Assembly (NCBI GenBank): GCA_016713865.1
Contig: JADJOG010000016.1
Coordinates: 1-64,000 of the forward strand
Direction: 5' to 3'
Source: Flavobacteriales bacterium
Lineage (GTDB): Bacteria; Bacteroidota; Bacteroidia; Flavobacteriales_F; PHOS-HE28
Length of the DNA stretch: 64,000 nt
The first letter of the stretch is position 1. Each line of letters opens with the position of its first letter. The notes beneath the pieces were generated by a model. That model did no database searches. It saw nothing but the letters and a program-made list of their open reading frames with translations, and had not been told where the DNA came from. Shown here one piece after another: positions 1-9,418 of this stretch. The position numbers were made by a program, and so were the translations under genes.

Positions 1-138
1 AACATGGTGATTGGCGCGAACAGCGTGGTGAACAGTTCCTTCCCCGAAGGCAATTGCACGATTGCCGGAGCTCCCGCCCGCAAAGTGAGTGAGCAGACCA
101 GCGCGCCTTACATCATATCAACACGCTCCGCGTCATGA
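1..138 (+). CDS. Hexapeptide-repeat acyltransferase, C-terminal end (partial)
   Basis: The frame starting at base 1 is open to a TGA at 136-138 and gives about 45 residues. The segment VIGANSVVNSSFPEGN followed by AGAPARKV is the usual end of a left-handed beta-helix (hexapeptide) acetyltransferase of the serine acetyltransferase/WbbJ type, which acetylates sugars or serine with acetyl-CoA. The gene begins outside the window, so substrate and length are unknown. Its stop overlaps the start of the next gene (ATGA), so it is probably co-translated with wecB and acts in the same polysaccharide pathway. Confidence 0.8.
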   Translation, partial: NMVIGANSVVNSSFPEGNCTIAGAPARKVSEQTSAPYIISTRSAS

Positions 139-1226
139 AGAAGGTGCTGGTGGTGGTGGGCACCCGCCCGAATTTCATGAAGGTCACGCGCCTCAAGCAA
201 GTGGCTTCTGACGCAGGTGGGATCTCGATCGATCTGGTGCACACAGGTCAGCATGCCGATGCACGCATGAGCGCGGTCTTCTTCGAGCAGTTCGGGTTGC
301 GCCCGGATCATTTCCTAGACGTGCCCGAAGGATCACCGGCCGCTCGATTAGGTGCAATGATCGCTGGCATCGAACGCGTGATCCGTCAAACCGCTCCGAC
401 TGCCGTGATGGTGGTGGGCGATGTGGATAGCACGCTTGCAGGCGCGCTCGCTGCCAACAAGCTCCGCGTACCGCTCGTTCATCTGGAAAGCGGCTTGCGC
501 AGCCGCGACATGGGCATGCCGGAAGAGGTGAACAGGATCCTCACCGATCGCATCGCCGATGTGCTGCTGACCACCGAGCCCAGCGGTCGCGCGAACCTGC
601 TCGCTGAGGGTGTGCCCGAGGAGCGTATCACGCTTGTTGGGAACACCATGATCGATACGCTTGTCGCATTTGATGGCTCTATCAGCGCTTCAGCGGTGCT
701 CGAACGGCTCGGCGTTGGACGAGGCGGGCACGCGCTGATCACCATGCACAGGCCGAATAACGTGGATGAACGCGCAGCGCTCTCCAAAGTGGTGGATCTC
801 GTGCTTGCTGTGGCCATGCGTCGCCCGGTGGTATTCCCGGTGCATCCGCGCACGCGACAGCATCTGGAACGCTTCGGCCTGCTGGAGCCGCTCATGGCAA
901 AGGGCACGATCAAGTTGTGCGAGCCCTTGGGATATTTCGATTTTCAGCGGCTCGTGGCCACCAGCGCGGTGGTGATCACCGACAGTGGCGGCGTGCAGGA
1001 AGAGACCACGTTCCGACGCATCCCTTGCCTCACGTTGCGCCCTAGCACAGAAAGGCCCATCACCATCACCGAGGGAACCAATGAGCTCATCACCTTCGAT
1101 TCCAAGGTGATCTCCGATGCGCTCGACCGGATCGATGCCGGCACCTTCAAGAAGGGCGCCGTGCCGCACCTTTGGGACGGCTTCGCCACCGAGCGTGTGG
1201 TGGCGGCCCTGAAGCGCGCGCTTTGA
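135..1226 (+). CDS. wecB: UDP-N-acetylglucosamine 2-epimerase (non-hydrolysing)
   Basis: The 363-residue protein has the full length of the family that interconverts UDP-GlcNAc and UDP-ManNAc in the cytoplasm. Visible family motifs are GTRPN near residue 9, HTGQH near 36, GDVDST near 96, HLESGLRS near 116, MHRPNN near 203, HPRTR near 237 and TDSGGVQEE near 282, the last being the UDP-binding region. The start overlaps the upstream stop by ATGA and the stop overlaps the next start (TTGA), so this is the middle of a tightly coupled operon. ManNAc derivatives are common in capsule and O-antigen, which fits the glycosyltransferases that follow. The symbol is by family; a sugar variant such as a 2,3-diacetamido substrate cannot be excluded. 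Confidence 0.93.
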   Translation: MKKVLVVVGTRPNFMKVTRLKQVASDAGGISIDLVHTGQHADARMSAVFFEQFGLRPDHFLDVPEGSPAARLGAMIAGIERVIRQTAPTAVMVVGDVDSTLAGALAANKLRVPLVHLESGLRSRDMGMPEEVNRILTDRIADVLLTTEPSGRANLLAEGVPEERITLVGNTMIDTLVAFDGSISASAVLERLGVGRGGHALITMHRPNNVDERAALSKVVDLVLAVAMRRPVVFPVHPRTRQHLERFGLLEPLMAKGTIKLCEPLGYFDFQRLVATSAVVITDSGGVQEETTFRRIPCLTLRPSTERPITITEGTNELITFDSKVISDALDRIDAGTFKKGAVPHLWDGFATERVVAALKRAL

Positions 1227-3370
1227 TCCTCTACCTCACTTATAACGACCAGCCGAGCGGCGTCTATTGGAGCCAGGTCACCGACGTGGTGGATCGGCTG
1301 AATGCCCTGCCCGGCGATCATGTGCGGCTCGTTGCCCTGGTGTCGCTTCGCAGCTATTTCGATTCGCGTAAGCAGATCCTGCGGCGCCACCCGAGCGCGA
1401 TCATCCTGCCCATGGTGCCACGCCAGCACAATTGGAAAGCGAACTGGGTGTGGCTCTGGTTGCTGTGCAAGCTGCTACGGCCAAGTGGCGCCATCTGCCG
1501 CGGCATCTTCGCGAGCGCGTTGGCCATTCGCATGCGCGATCGCGGGCTGCTCGCGCAAGTGTGCTTCGATGCGCGTGCGGCATACGGCGCGGAGTGGGAG
1601 GAATACCGTGTGGTCGATGACGACAAGCTGGTTGTCGAGAGCGCTGATCTGGAGCGGCAAGTGGTCATGGGCGCGGATTTGCGGATGGCCGTGAGCCACG
1701 CTTTGGTGCAGCATTGGAAGGAACGCTTCGGCTATGCGGCAACACGGCATCTCGTTGTGCCATGCACCTTGGGCCGAAGCATTGAACAGGCTGTTCCTCG
1801 GCAGCGCAATGGGATGCGTGCCAAGCTCGGCTGGAAGCAGGACGATACCGTGCTCGTGTACAGCGGATCGGCGGTCAGCTGGCAATCGCTCGAGCTGGCG
1901 GAGCGCGTGGTTGCGCCGTGGCTTCGCATCGATCCCTGCCATCGCATCCTCTTCCTGACCACCCCGCACGAGGTGATTGATCGGCTCATCGGAGGCTTCC
2001 CTGGGCAAGTGGCTCGTGAATGGGTCGATCACCGCGAAGTAGGCAGCTTGCTGCGCGATTGCGATATCGGGCTCTTGCTCCGTGAGGCCCGGATCACCAA
2101 CCGAGTGGCCTCGCCCACGAAGTTCGCCGAGTACCTCAGTGCGGGTCTGCCCGTGGCCATCAGCGAAGCCGTGGGGGACTTCAGCGATCTGGTGCGCGAT
2201 GAATCACTCGGCCAAGTGCTGCGCGACGGTGATTCACTGACCATGATCAAGCCGGATGAGGCTGAGGTGAGGCGTCTCATGGATTTCTCGCAATCGCGTT
2301 TCTCCAAGGACCGTTTTGATGTGAGCTACGGATTGCTGAAAGCCTGCATGGCGACCGAGCCGGAATTGCCAGCCGATACGCCGTTCAACAACGCCGGTGA
2401 TGGACCTGCTGTGAGCATTATCGTGCCCAGCTACAACAAGAAGGGCTTCATCCGCGACATGGTGCATAGCGTGCAGGCGCAGACCGATGGACGCTGGGAA
2501 TTGCTCATCATCGACGATGCCAGCACCGATGGCAGCGCCGATATGCTGCGCGGGTTGGCTCAGCAGGATCCAAGGATCACCGTGGTGGCGAATGCAGCCA
2601 ATCAGGGAGCCAATCTCTGCCGCAATCAGGGAATCGCGATGGCACGCGCGCCTTACATCGTCTTCCTGGATGCGGATGACCTCTTGGCGCCGCATTGCCT
2701 TGCCCGCCGGCTGAGCGTGATGCAGGGCAGCGGCAACCGCTTCTCCGTGAGCACCATGCAGGTGTTCAGGTTGGCTCCCGGTGATCTGAAGCAACGATGG
2801 GTGCCTTTGACGCGCGATCCGTTGGGTCGCTTCTTCCGTCATGATCTGCCTTGGCAGACCATGCAGCCGATCTGGAAAACAGCATTCCTGCGCGAGATCG
2901 GCGGCTTCGATCCGGATTTCTCCCGGCACCAGGATGTCGAATTGCACACACGGGCCTTGCTCGCAGGGAACGGTTCGTTCCGGCTTCGGCTCACCGCTCC
3001 CGATTGCTATTACCGCATCGACGAGGAGCGCAAGGTGCTGCAGCCGATGCGCCTGCTGAAGAGCTTCGCTGAATCGGCCGTGCGCTACAAGGACAAGTTC
3101 CAGCAACAGGCTCATTCCATTGGGCGCTCGCACTTGTTGCTGGGCATCATCCATCGCACGCACCTGCAGGTGCTTCTCTACCGCAAGCTGAACAGGATCA
3201 CTGATGCCGATCTGGAGGAGTTGGAGCGCATCCTATTCGCACCGGCGCATGGATCAAAGGGCTACCCGCGCCGCTGGCTCTTCTCCATCTCGCGCTGGTA
3301 CAACCTGTTGCCGTTGCGCGTCCCAGGCATCAACCTCTTGATCACGAAGCTGCTGATGCGGCGGGCCTGA
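1223..3370 (+). CDS. Bifunctional glycosyltransferase, GT4-like plus GT2 domains
   Basis: I start this at the TTG at 1223, which overlaps the wecB stop (TTGA); an ATG at 1172 is in frame but lies inside wecB. The product is about 715 residues. Residues 1-390 resemble a GT-B (family 4) glycosyltransferase, including a C-terminal-half segment with SPTKFAEYLSAGLPVAIS, typical of the nucleotide-sugar site. From residue 396 a GT-A family 2 domain begins with VSIIVPSYN, then IIDDASTDG near 429 and the metal-binding LDADD near 482. Two sugar-transfer domains in one chain suggest successive additions to one acceptor. The acceptor and sugars are not visible in the sequence. The 3' end overlaps the convergent GT2 gene by 29 bases. 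Confidence 0.85.
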   Translation: MILYLTYNDQPSGVYWSQVTDVVDRLNALPGDHVRLVALVSLRSYFDSRKQILRRHPSAIILPMVPRQHNWKANWVWLWLLCKLLRPSGAICRGIFASALAIRMRDRGLLAQVCFDARAAYGAEWEEYRVVDDDKLVVESADLERQVVMGADLRMAVSHALVQHWKERFGYAATRHLVVPCTLGRSIEQAVPRQRNGMRAKLGWKQDDTVLVYSGSAVSWQSLELAERVVAPWLRIDPCHRILFLTTPHEVIDRLIGGFPGQVAREWVDHREVGSLLRDCDIGLLLREARITNRVASPTKFAEYLSAGLPVAISEAVGDFSDLVRDESLGQVLRDGDSLTMIKPDEAEVRRLMDFSQSRFSKDRFDVSYGLLKACMATEPELPADTPFNNAGDGPAVSIIVPSYNKKGFIRDMVHSVQAQTDGRWELLIIDDASTDGSADMLRGLAQQDPRITVVANAANQGANLCRNQGIAMARAPYIVFLDADDLLAPHCLARRLSVMQGSGNRFSVSTMQVFRLAPGDLKQRWVPLTRDPLGRFFRHDLPWQTMQPIWKTAFLREIGGFDPDFSRHQDVELHTRALLAGNGSFRLRLTAPDCYYRIDEERKVLQPMRLLKSFAESAVRYKDKFQQQAHSIGRSHLLLGIIHRTHLQVLLYRKLNRITDADLEELERILFAPAHGSKGYPRRWLFSISRWYNLLPLRVPGINLLITKLLMRRA

Positions 3371-4286
3371 GGGCACGTGCGATCCGGTTGGCCAGCCGGA
3401 ATCCGAGCAGCTTATGCAAGGCCACGTATGCGGCACCTGTGGCTGCAGAGCGCGCAGGCTTGTACCCGTTCGGGAAACACTGGGCATAAAGCGATTCGGC
3501 TCCATCTGGATCATGCGGGTATAGGATCCTGATCGCGTCGAATAGTGCTTGGCGCATGGTGCCGCTGTTGTGCTCAATGCCGTTCTGCTCCACGTGTGCG
3601 ATGATCCTCCGGCGCAGGTCGATGTAGCGCTTCCACTTCGCGGCGAGGTTCGTGGTGCTCACACTTCCAGAAGCCTGCAAGTGAACCTCCGTGAGCGGCT
3701 CTGGATCGTAAGCGATGCGCGCGCCAAGCTGCACCATACGGAACATCAGGTCGTATTCCTGACTGCTCTTCAGCGATTCGTCCCATCCGCCGGCGCGCAC
3801 CACGGCATCGCGTTGCCAGAGGTTGTTCGGGGTGCCTCCCATGCGATGCGCGGCGAGGTCGAGCCAAGGATCGCGCGCTTCGGATCTCTGCTGATCGACG
3901 CTCTTTGTCCCATCGGGTGCACGCAGCGTGGCGCTGCCCACCACCCTGCCGGGCCAATCATTCGATTCAGCACAGCGCAGGTGATGCGCGATCTTCTCGG
4001 GAAGAAGGGCGTCATCGGCATCCATGAACTGGATGTATTCGCCGCTTGCTGCCTGAAGCCCTTTGTTCCGCGCTGCGCATGCACCGGCATTGGCTTGACC
4101 CAGCACAGTCATGGGGAAGGGGCTCCTCGCTCGTGCGGCCTGCAGCATCTCGAAGGTGCCGTCACTGCTTCCATCATCAATGGCGATAAGGTCCAGCTGA
4201 TCATGCGTTTGCGCGAACAGGCTCGCGAGGCATCGATCCAGATGGCGCTCGGCATTGAAGCAGGGGAGGACGATGGTGACCTGCAT
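3342..4286 (-). CDS. Family 2 glycosyltransferase
   Basis: The 314-residue protein opens with VTIVLPCFNAERHLDRC and carries DDGSSDG near residue 38 and the DxD-type MDADDALL near 94, the nucleotide and metal sites of GT-A enzymes. It transfers a sugar from a nucleotide donor, presumably in assembly of the polysaccharide made by this cluster. It is the only leftward gene among rightward ones, with its 3' end overlapping the bifunctional transferase by 29 bases. A weak promoter-like TTCCTTTG lies on the minus strand at 4299-4292, five bases before its ATG. No membrane segment is obvious. Donor and acceptor are unknown. Confidence 0.88.
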   Translation of the reverse strand: MQVTIVLPCFNAERHLDRCLASLFAQTHDQLDLIAIDDGSSDGTFEMLQAARARSPFPMTVLGQANAGACAARNKGLQAASGEYIQFMDADDALLPEKIAHHLRCAESNDWPGRVVGSATLRAPDGTKSVDQQRSEARDPWLDLAAHRMGGTPNNLWQRDAVVRAGGWDESLKSSQEYDLMFRMVQLGARIAYDPEPLTEVHLQASGSVSTTNLAAKWKRYIDLRRRIIAHVEQNGIEHNSGTMRQALFDAIRILYPHDPDGAESLYAQCFPNGYKPARSAATGAAYVALHKLLGFRLANRIARALRPAASAAS

Positions 4287-4327
4287 GCCGCCAAAGGAAA
4301 GCCACCGCTGCGCTTCGTCGGTCCATC

Positions 4328-4335
4328 TACATTCG
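4328..4335 (+). promoter_or_regulatory. Bacteroidota -7 promoter element (TACATTCG)
   Basis: TACATTCG followed by CCGC matches the recurrent element seen upstream of many genes here (compare TAnnTTTG of Bacteroidota). Only four bases separate it from the ATG at 4340, so the transcript would be leaderless or nearly so. The location is seen; the promoter function is inferred. Confidence 0.6.
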
Positions 4336-4339
4336 CCGC

Positions 4340-5287
4340 ATGGCAGAGCGGATCTTGATCACAGGCGGCGCTGGATTCATCGGTTCGGCTCTTGGCCTGC
4401 ATCTCAAAGGACTAGGGCACGAGCTCGCGGTGATCGACAATCTCTCTTTCGGCGCTCGGCACTTGGCTCCGGTACCCGATGAGCATTTCCATCGCATCGA
4501 TATCCGCGATGGTGCGGCAGTGGCAGGAGTCATAGCGGACTTCAGGCCCACGCAGGTGCTGCACTTGGCCGCCATCCACTTCATCCCGTACTGCAATGCG
4601 CACCCGGCTGAAGCGGCCGATATCAACATAACTGGAACCATGCGCGTGCTTGATGCCTGCGCTGCTGCGCCGAGCGTGCGCCAGGTCTTCGTGGCAAGCA
4701 CGGCCGCCGTTTATCCCATCGCCGATGGCCCCATCGCTGAGGGTCATGCCCTCGGCCCCATCGATATCTATGGGATCACCAAGTTGGCTACGGAACGTCT
4801 TGCGAGCGAATTCAACCTGCGCACCGGCAAGCCAGCGATCATTGGCCGCTTCTTCAACGCCTTCGGCCCAAATGAGACCAACCCGCACCTGATTCCCGAG
4901 ATCCAAAGGCAGGTGCTGGCTGGTGAACGCACCTTGCGCTTGGGTAATCTTGAACCGAAGCGCGATTTCATACATACCGCCGATATGGCCGCCGCAATGG
5001 AGTCGTTGCTACGAGCCGTGGTCACAGGCTGCGAGGTCTTCAACATCGGACGAGGGATCGAGTACAGCGTGCGCGACATCGTGGCTGCATTTGAGCGTCA
5101 GCTGGGAGAGCCCTTGCGCATCGAGGTTGATCCCGCACGCGTGCGCAAGGTGGAGCGCATGCATCTGCTTGCCGATGTGGCCAAGCTGAAGCGTGCCACC
5201 GGCTGGGAGCCGCGGTGGACCATAGATGAAGGGGTGGCCACCTTGCTGCGCGAGCAACCCTTGGAATGGAGCGCTCAACTGGCCTAG
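4340..5287 (+). CDS. NAD-dependent sugar-nucleotide epimerase/dehydratase (extended SDR)
   Basis: The 315-residue protein has the Rossmann motif TGGAGFIGS near residue 8, a STAAVYP segment near 120 with the catalytic serine/threonine position, and YGITK near 144 as the catalytic Tyr/Lys pair. Later NAFGPNETNPHLIPEI and the RDFIHTADMA segment are typical of UDP-glucose 4-epimerase-like enzymes acting on nucleotide sugars. It probably provides a sugar donor for the cluster, but epimerase, dehydratase and decarboxylase activities cannot be told apart by eye. A promoter-like element lies directly in front, and its stop overlaps the GTG start of the next gene. Confidence 0.88.
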   Translation: MAERILITGGAGFIGSALGLHLKGLGHELAVIDNLSFGARHLAPVPDEHFHRIDIRDGAAVAGVIADFRPTQVLHLAAIHFIPYCNAHPAEAADINITGTMRVLDACAAAPSVRQVFVASTAAVYPIADGPIAEGHALGPIDIYGITKLATERLASEFNLRTGKPAIIGRFFNAFGPNETNPHLIPEIQRQVLAGERTLRLGNLEPKRDFIHTADMAAAMESLLRAVVTGCEVFNIGRGIEYSVRDIVAAFERQLGEPLRIEVDPARVRKVERMHLLADVAKLKRATGWEPRWTIDEGVATLLREQPLEWSAQLA

Positions 5288-6376
5288 TGCGCATCGCGCT
5301 CTGCACCGACGGCGTTTTCCCTGATGCCATCGGCGGCATGCAGCGCCATTCGCGATTGCTGGCTGAGCATCTGGCCCACCTGCCCGGTGTTTCTCTCACT
5401 GTGCTGCATCCACGCACGATCGCTCTTCGACCCTGCTTTGGGGATCAAAGAACTGCGCATAGCGCCCATGGATGCCGAGCGCCTTTGTTTCCGTGAGCTC
5501 TGGCGCTACAGCGCGCATGGCCGATGCCCTTGATCGGGGGCTGCCTGACCTGATCGTCTCACAGGCTTTTCCGTGTGGAAGGGCATTGACCGATTCAGCT
5601 CGCGGCTGGTGGTGCATCCACATGGTCTCGAGATGTTCCAGGGCCTCACGATCAAGGATCGCCTGATCGGGTTGCCGTTCCGCTGGGCGATCAAGCGCAT
5701 AGCGAGGCGCGCAGCGATGGTTGTGTCGCTCGGCGGCGGACTCACCTCGATGCTCGAGCGTATCACCCGCGGAAGCGGTGCACGCGTGGTGGTGATCCCG
5801 AATGCCGTGGAGCTGCCGTCGGTGCCACCAATCTATCCTTCCAATGCCGGTCCGTTGAATCTGCTCTTCGTTGGTCGCTTCGCTTTCAACAAAGGGATCG
5901 ATGTGCTGATCGAGACCGCGAAACGATTGAGTGATTCGCATCGTGGGCAAGTCCGCTTCGTGCTCGCAGGCGATGGCCCGGAACGGGCGCGCATGGAGCG
6001 AGATGGATTGCCTGAAGGCGTGACGCTCGCGGGCAAGGTGAACGATGAGCAGCTCGAACGGCTCTATGCTGAGTGCCACGCATTGATACTGCCCACGCGC
6101 TTCGAGGGCATGCCTACGGTTGTTCTGGAGGCCATGGCGCGTTCGCGACCGTTCATCGTGAGTGATGTAGGGGCTTCGGCCGAACTCGTCAACGGCCGCA
6201 ATGGGATCCTGGTGCCGCCCGGCAATGAGCCTCGATTCAGAGAGGCGGTCTTGCGATTATTGGCCTTGGATGATGCCCAGCGTTCGGCCATGGGCATGGA
6301 AGGGCGTGCCTTGGCAGAACAGCGGTTCAGTTGGGCGAGCATCGCGCGTGGCTTTGCTTCCCTTTCGCGGGAATAG
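5287..6376 (+). CDS. Family 4 glycosyltransferase, interrupted by three frameshifts
   Basis: Pieces in three frames join into one GT4 enzyme of about 360 residues. Frame one (GTG 5287, or ATG 5266) gives RIALCTDGVFPDAIGGMQRH; a second frame continues with LFDPALGIKELRIAP from about 5420; a third gives ADALDRGLPDLIVSQAF near 5520-5570; and the second frame returns with WKGIDRFSSRLVVHPHG to the stop. The C-terminal half has FNKGIDVLIE, GDGPERARME, PTRFEGMPTVVLEAMA and VNGRNGILVPPG, the donor-binding half of GT-B enzymes. The parts are collinear with no missing stretch, so I favour sequence error over a dead gene. It would add a sugar in polysaccharide synthesis. Confidence 0.82.
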
Positions 6377-6384
6377 CAGGTCGG

Positions 6385-7267
6385 TCAGCGCTTCACGAAT
6401 CGCGCGGTGCGGCCATCTGGCGTGGCAATCGTGTACACGCCTGCGTTAAGGCCGCTGAAGTCAACCTCTACTGATGAAGCCTGGCCTTGAGCAGGTATCG
6501 CTAGAGCCACGCGTCCCGATGCGTCGATCACCTTGAGCGTGGCAAGAGCCTCTCCGAATGGGAAACGCACAAGTGCCATGTCATCAACGATGTTCGGTGT
6601 GACACTCAGCAACGCAGCAACCGGCAGCCGATTCAATCCGCATCGGATCGAAAGCGAACAAGGTCAGATGGTCGAACTGCGCATCTGCAGGACCTACTGC
6701 TTCGTTCAAATCAACATCGATGGTCGAAGGCGCGACCGCCCAAGGGCCGCTCGGGTCTGTTGAATGGCTCAGGGTCAACAGCGTTTCATCGAGCCCGTTG
6801 ATCTCCGTGTCGTCATAGCGCAAGGCAACGGTTGCATTCGGCGAAAGGCCAGAAAGGCCGGCTACGCTGTACCACCGTGCGATGCCATTGCCAAGGTTGG
6901 CATCGTTGCGCGGGAGGTGCGCGCGAGAAATAGTCAGTGAGGGCAGCGCAGCTCCTTGGCTGAAGACCAAGCCGAGGCCGCCATGACCGGATACAGGCTG
7001 ATTGGCGCCCGGTTGCGCAGCGATCACCTCCATGCCGGAACCTGCGATGGGTGATCCAGGCGCTTCATTGATGATGGCTGTGCTTCCTAGATCGATGATG
7101 CCATCATTCACGACCAATGAGGCTGAGGCGATTTGCCACGAAATACCATCGGCGATGCGGACAGTTGTGCCGTTCGCTATATGCACCGTGCCGGAAACGA
7201 GTTGCATCTGTTGCGCTGTGCACCCGAGAGGGGCCAGCAGCAGGGTCAATTGGAGCGCACGGTTCAT
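6385..7267 (-). CDS. Secreted protein with T9SS type A sorting domain (one frameshift)
   Basis: The leftward gene starts with a signal peptide (MNRALQLTLLLAPLGCTAQQ) and continues to about 6630, where the frame changes and the C-terminal 75 residues follow. That tail has VTPNIVDDMALVRFP, a LKVIDASGRV strand, LNAGVYTIAT and the final RTARFVKR, the pattern of a T9SS type A sorting domain, which directs export across the outer membrane and attachment to the surface. The middle (MQLVSGTVHIANGTTVRI onward) looks like beta-rich solenoid sequence. Total is about 290 residues. A perfect TACTTTTG promoter element lies seven bases before the ATG. Function beyond surface exposure is unknown. Confidence 0.75.
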
Positions 7268-7274
7268 GCTCGGC

Positions 7275-7282
7275 CAAAAGTA
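7275..7282 (-). promoter_or_regulatory. Bacteroidota -7 promoter element (TACTTTTG)
   Basis: On the minus strand TACTTTTG fits TAnnTTTG exactly and ends seven bases before the ATG at 7267, supporting that start and a very short leader. Confidence 0.6.
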
Positions 7283-7312
7283 GGCGGTCGTCGGCTACAC
7301 TGCGCGCGCAGC

Positions 7313-7762
7313 ATGCAGCACTTAGCTTTGGCAGCCAACCCCTTGAGCATGGATTGGAAAGGTATTCTAGCCGATCATTTCGGGCATTTCGCCGTGAGGG
7401 ACGTCGTGAACCTCGGTGTCGCAACCTTGTTTGCAGCGGCGCTTGCGGCTGTCGTTGCCGCCTATGGCGCGCGGTTGAGCAAGCAACAGGCACGTTCTGC
7501 GGCGCTCTGGGCAGCCTTGTTTGCCGCCGGCGTTGGTTTGGTGCGCTCTCAATTGCCGTTGGCCCTGGCGCTCGTGGCTGTGGCGCTGCTACTGAGGCCG
7601 TCGAGCTCTAGTAACCTGGATCGGCGTGTGCTGGCAGGCATGCTTGTGATCGGTTTGGCATGCGGCAGCGGCGCTTCCGTGGTGGGTGCATGCTTGTCCA
7701 TCTTGCTCATCGTTCTCTATCGCTGGGTGGGAAGCACGTCAGGCGCGGCCGACGAAAAGTGA
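7313..7762 (+). CDS. Small integral membrane protein, DUF4956-like
   Basis: The ATG at 7313 gives 149 residues (a later ATG at 7349 gives 137). Three or four hydrophobic helices are visible, with VRSQLPLALALVAVALLLRP and GLACGSGASVVGACLSIL resembling the conserved core of DUF4956 membrane proteins, though this one is shorter than usual. DUF4956 genes are often found next to CotH genes, and here the stop overlaps the start of a CotH gene (TGATG), which supports the match. Biochemical role is unknown; a membrane partner in exopolysaccharide or cell-surface assembly is an inference. Confidence 0.6.
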   Translation: MQHLALAANPLSMDWKGILADHFGHFAVRDVVNLGVATLFAAALAAVVAAYGARLSKQQARSAALWAALFAAGVGLVRSQLPLALALVAVALLLRPSSSSNLDRRVLAGMLVIGLACGSGASVVGACLSILLIVLYRWVGSTSGAADEK

Positions 7763-9415
7763 TGGGGGAATTGAGGCAAGTTTCCCTGCTCGGCAAGCTC
7801 CCTTGGCTCGTGGCTGGGCTCTTAGCCTGCTCTATCAGCCTGCCGGAGAACGAGCAGCCCATTCGATTCGATTCGGAAACTCAAGGAGCCGCCCCCTCAA
7901 TCCATTGGATCGGCGATGCCGGCGAAGAAGCCATCGTTCGCACCATTGATGGTGGTACTGCCAGGGTTTCCACGCAAGGTGATGGAGGTCGGGCCATACA
8001 GATCGCGAGCGGAAGCCGATTCGACGCTCGAATGCCACGAGGTGCCGCTGAGCGCCGCACCTGCCAGCCTACTTCGCTGCGCTGGTTCCATCCGCGCGCC
8101 GGGCTACCTGAAGCATCGGTCGTGATCGCGGCAGAGATCATGCACGATGGACGGCAAGGTCCAGCGTCCATGGCCACGAAATGCGCTATGGATCATGGCG
8201 ATCTGCCGGTGCTGTCACTGGCCAGCGCCGACGCCGACCTCTTCAGTGATGAGACCGGATTGCTGGTGCCGGGCTACACCATGATCGATCCGCCGGAGCG
8301 GCTAGCAGCATCCTACATCAAGGATCCGGTGTTCTGGAAGTATCCGGGCAACTTCCACCAGCGCGGCAAAGCGTGGGAGCGGCGGGCAATGCTCCAGCTG
8401 ATCGGCACCGATGGATCGGTCCGGTGGACGAGGCAGGCGGCCATCCGCATCAATGGGCAGCAAACACGTGGCATGGCCCAGCACGCTCTGCGAGTGGCGT
8501 TCGATGTGCCGCTGGAGGAGGATCTCTTTGGCCAAGGCGTGGCTGGCATGGAAGCGATGGTGATCAGGGCGGCGGGCAACGATCAAGTGAAGGCGATGAT
8601 GCGCGATGCATACCAGCACAAGCTCTGCGAGCGCTTGCCTTTCGATATCGCCCGGCCTTGCCGGTAGTGCTCTATGTGAATGGCGCTTATTAGGCGTGCA
8701 TCACCTTCGGCCGCGCATGGATCAGAGCGAGCTGGCGCGACGCTATGGGGTGAAGCCGAAGGATATCACCATCGTTGAGGATCTGGGCGTGCTGTACAAG
8801 GGAGCCGAGGAGGACGCGGCCGAATTCAACCGGTTGATTGATGAAGCCGTCCGCGGCAAGCACGATGATGAGCGGTGGATCGAGGAACTCGATCGCGAGT
8901 TCGATGTGCAGGAGTTCATCACGTATATGGCCAGCCAGATGATACTCGGGAACATGGATTGGCCGCATCAGAACATCCGCTTCTGGAGGCATCGGAAATA
9001 CGGAAGCGGACGCGCCGATGGCCGATGGCACATGGCCATGGGTGATAGCGATCTCGGTTTCGGTTCGCTGGCGGGTCCAGAGGATGACCTGTTCCGCCGT
9101 GTCGCGCTCCGTAACGCGCCTGCATCGCGCTTGCTCATGACCCTGCTCGGCACCGACATGGGCCGTGAGCGATTCGCGCGCACTGTGCTGGACCTGCTCG
9201 ATGGCGACCTGGGCAGCGAACCGTGCGAGCGTGGCCTCGAACGAATGCACGACCTGCTTGCACCGGAGATGCGGCGGCATTGCGATCGCTGGCGCAAGCC
9301 TTCCGCGCATGCGGACTGGGAGCGGGAAGTGGATGTGATGCGCCGATTCGCCCGAGAGCGCGAGCGACATGTGCGCGAGCAGATTGCCCGGTTCCTCAAT
9401 AGCAAAGCAGCCTGA
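7762..9415 (+). CDS. CotH-family protein (first copy), two frameshifts
   Basis: The reading starts at ATG 7762 with a lipoprotein-like or membrane-anchored N-terminus (PWLVAGLLACSIS). It runs in one frame to about 8655 (YQHKLCERLPFDIA), then PALPVVLYVNGAY in a second frame, then GVHHLRPRMDQSELARRYGV onward in a third to the stop. Together these give the CotH core order (NGxY then a GVxxLRExMD-type loop), and the later MGDSDLGFG segment matches the metal-site region of CotH kinases. CotH proteins are atypical kinases that phosphorylate proteins in spore coats and cell surfaces. The two breaks within about 40 bases leave no gap, so sequence error is likely. Substrate unknown. Confidence 0.78.
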
Positions 9416-9418
9416 GCG

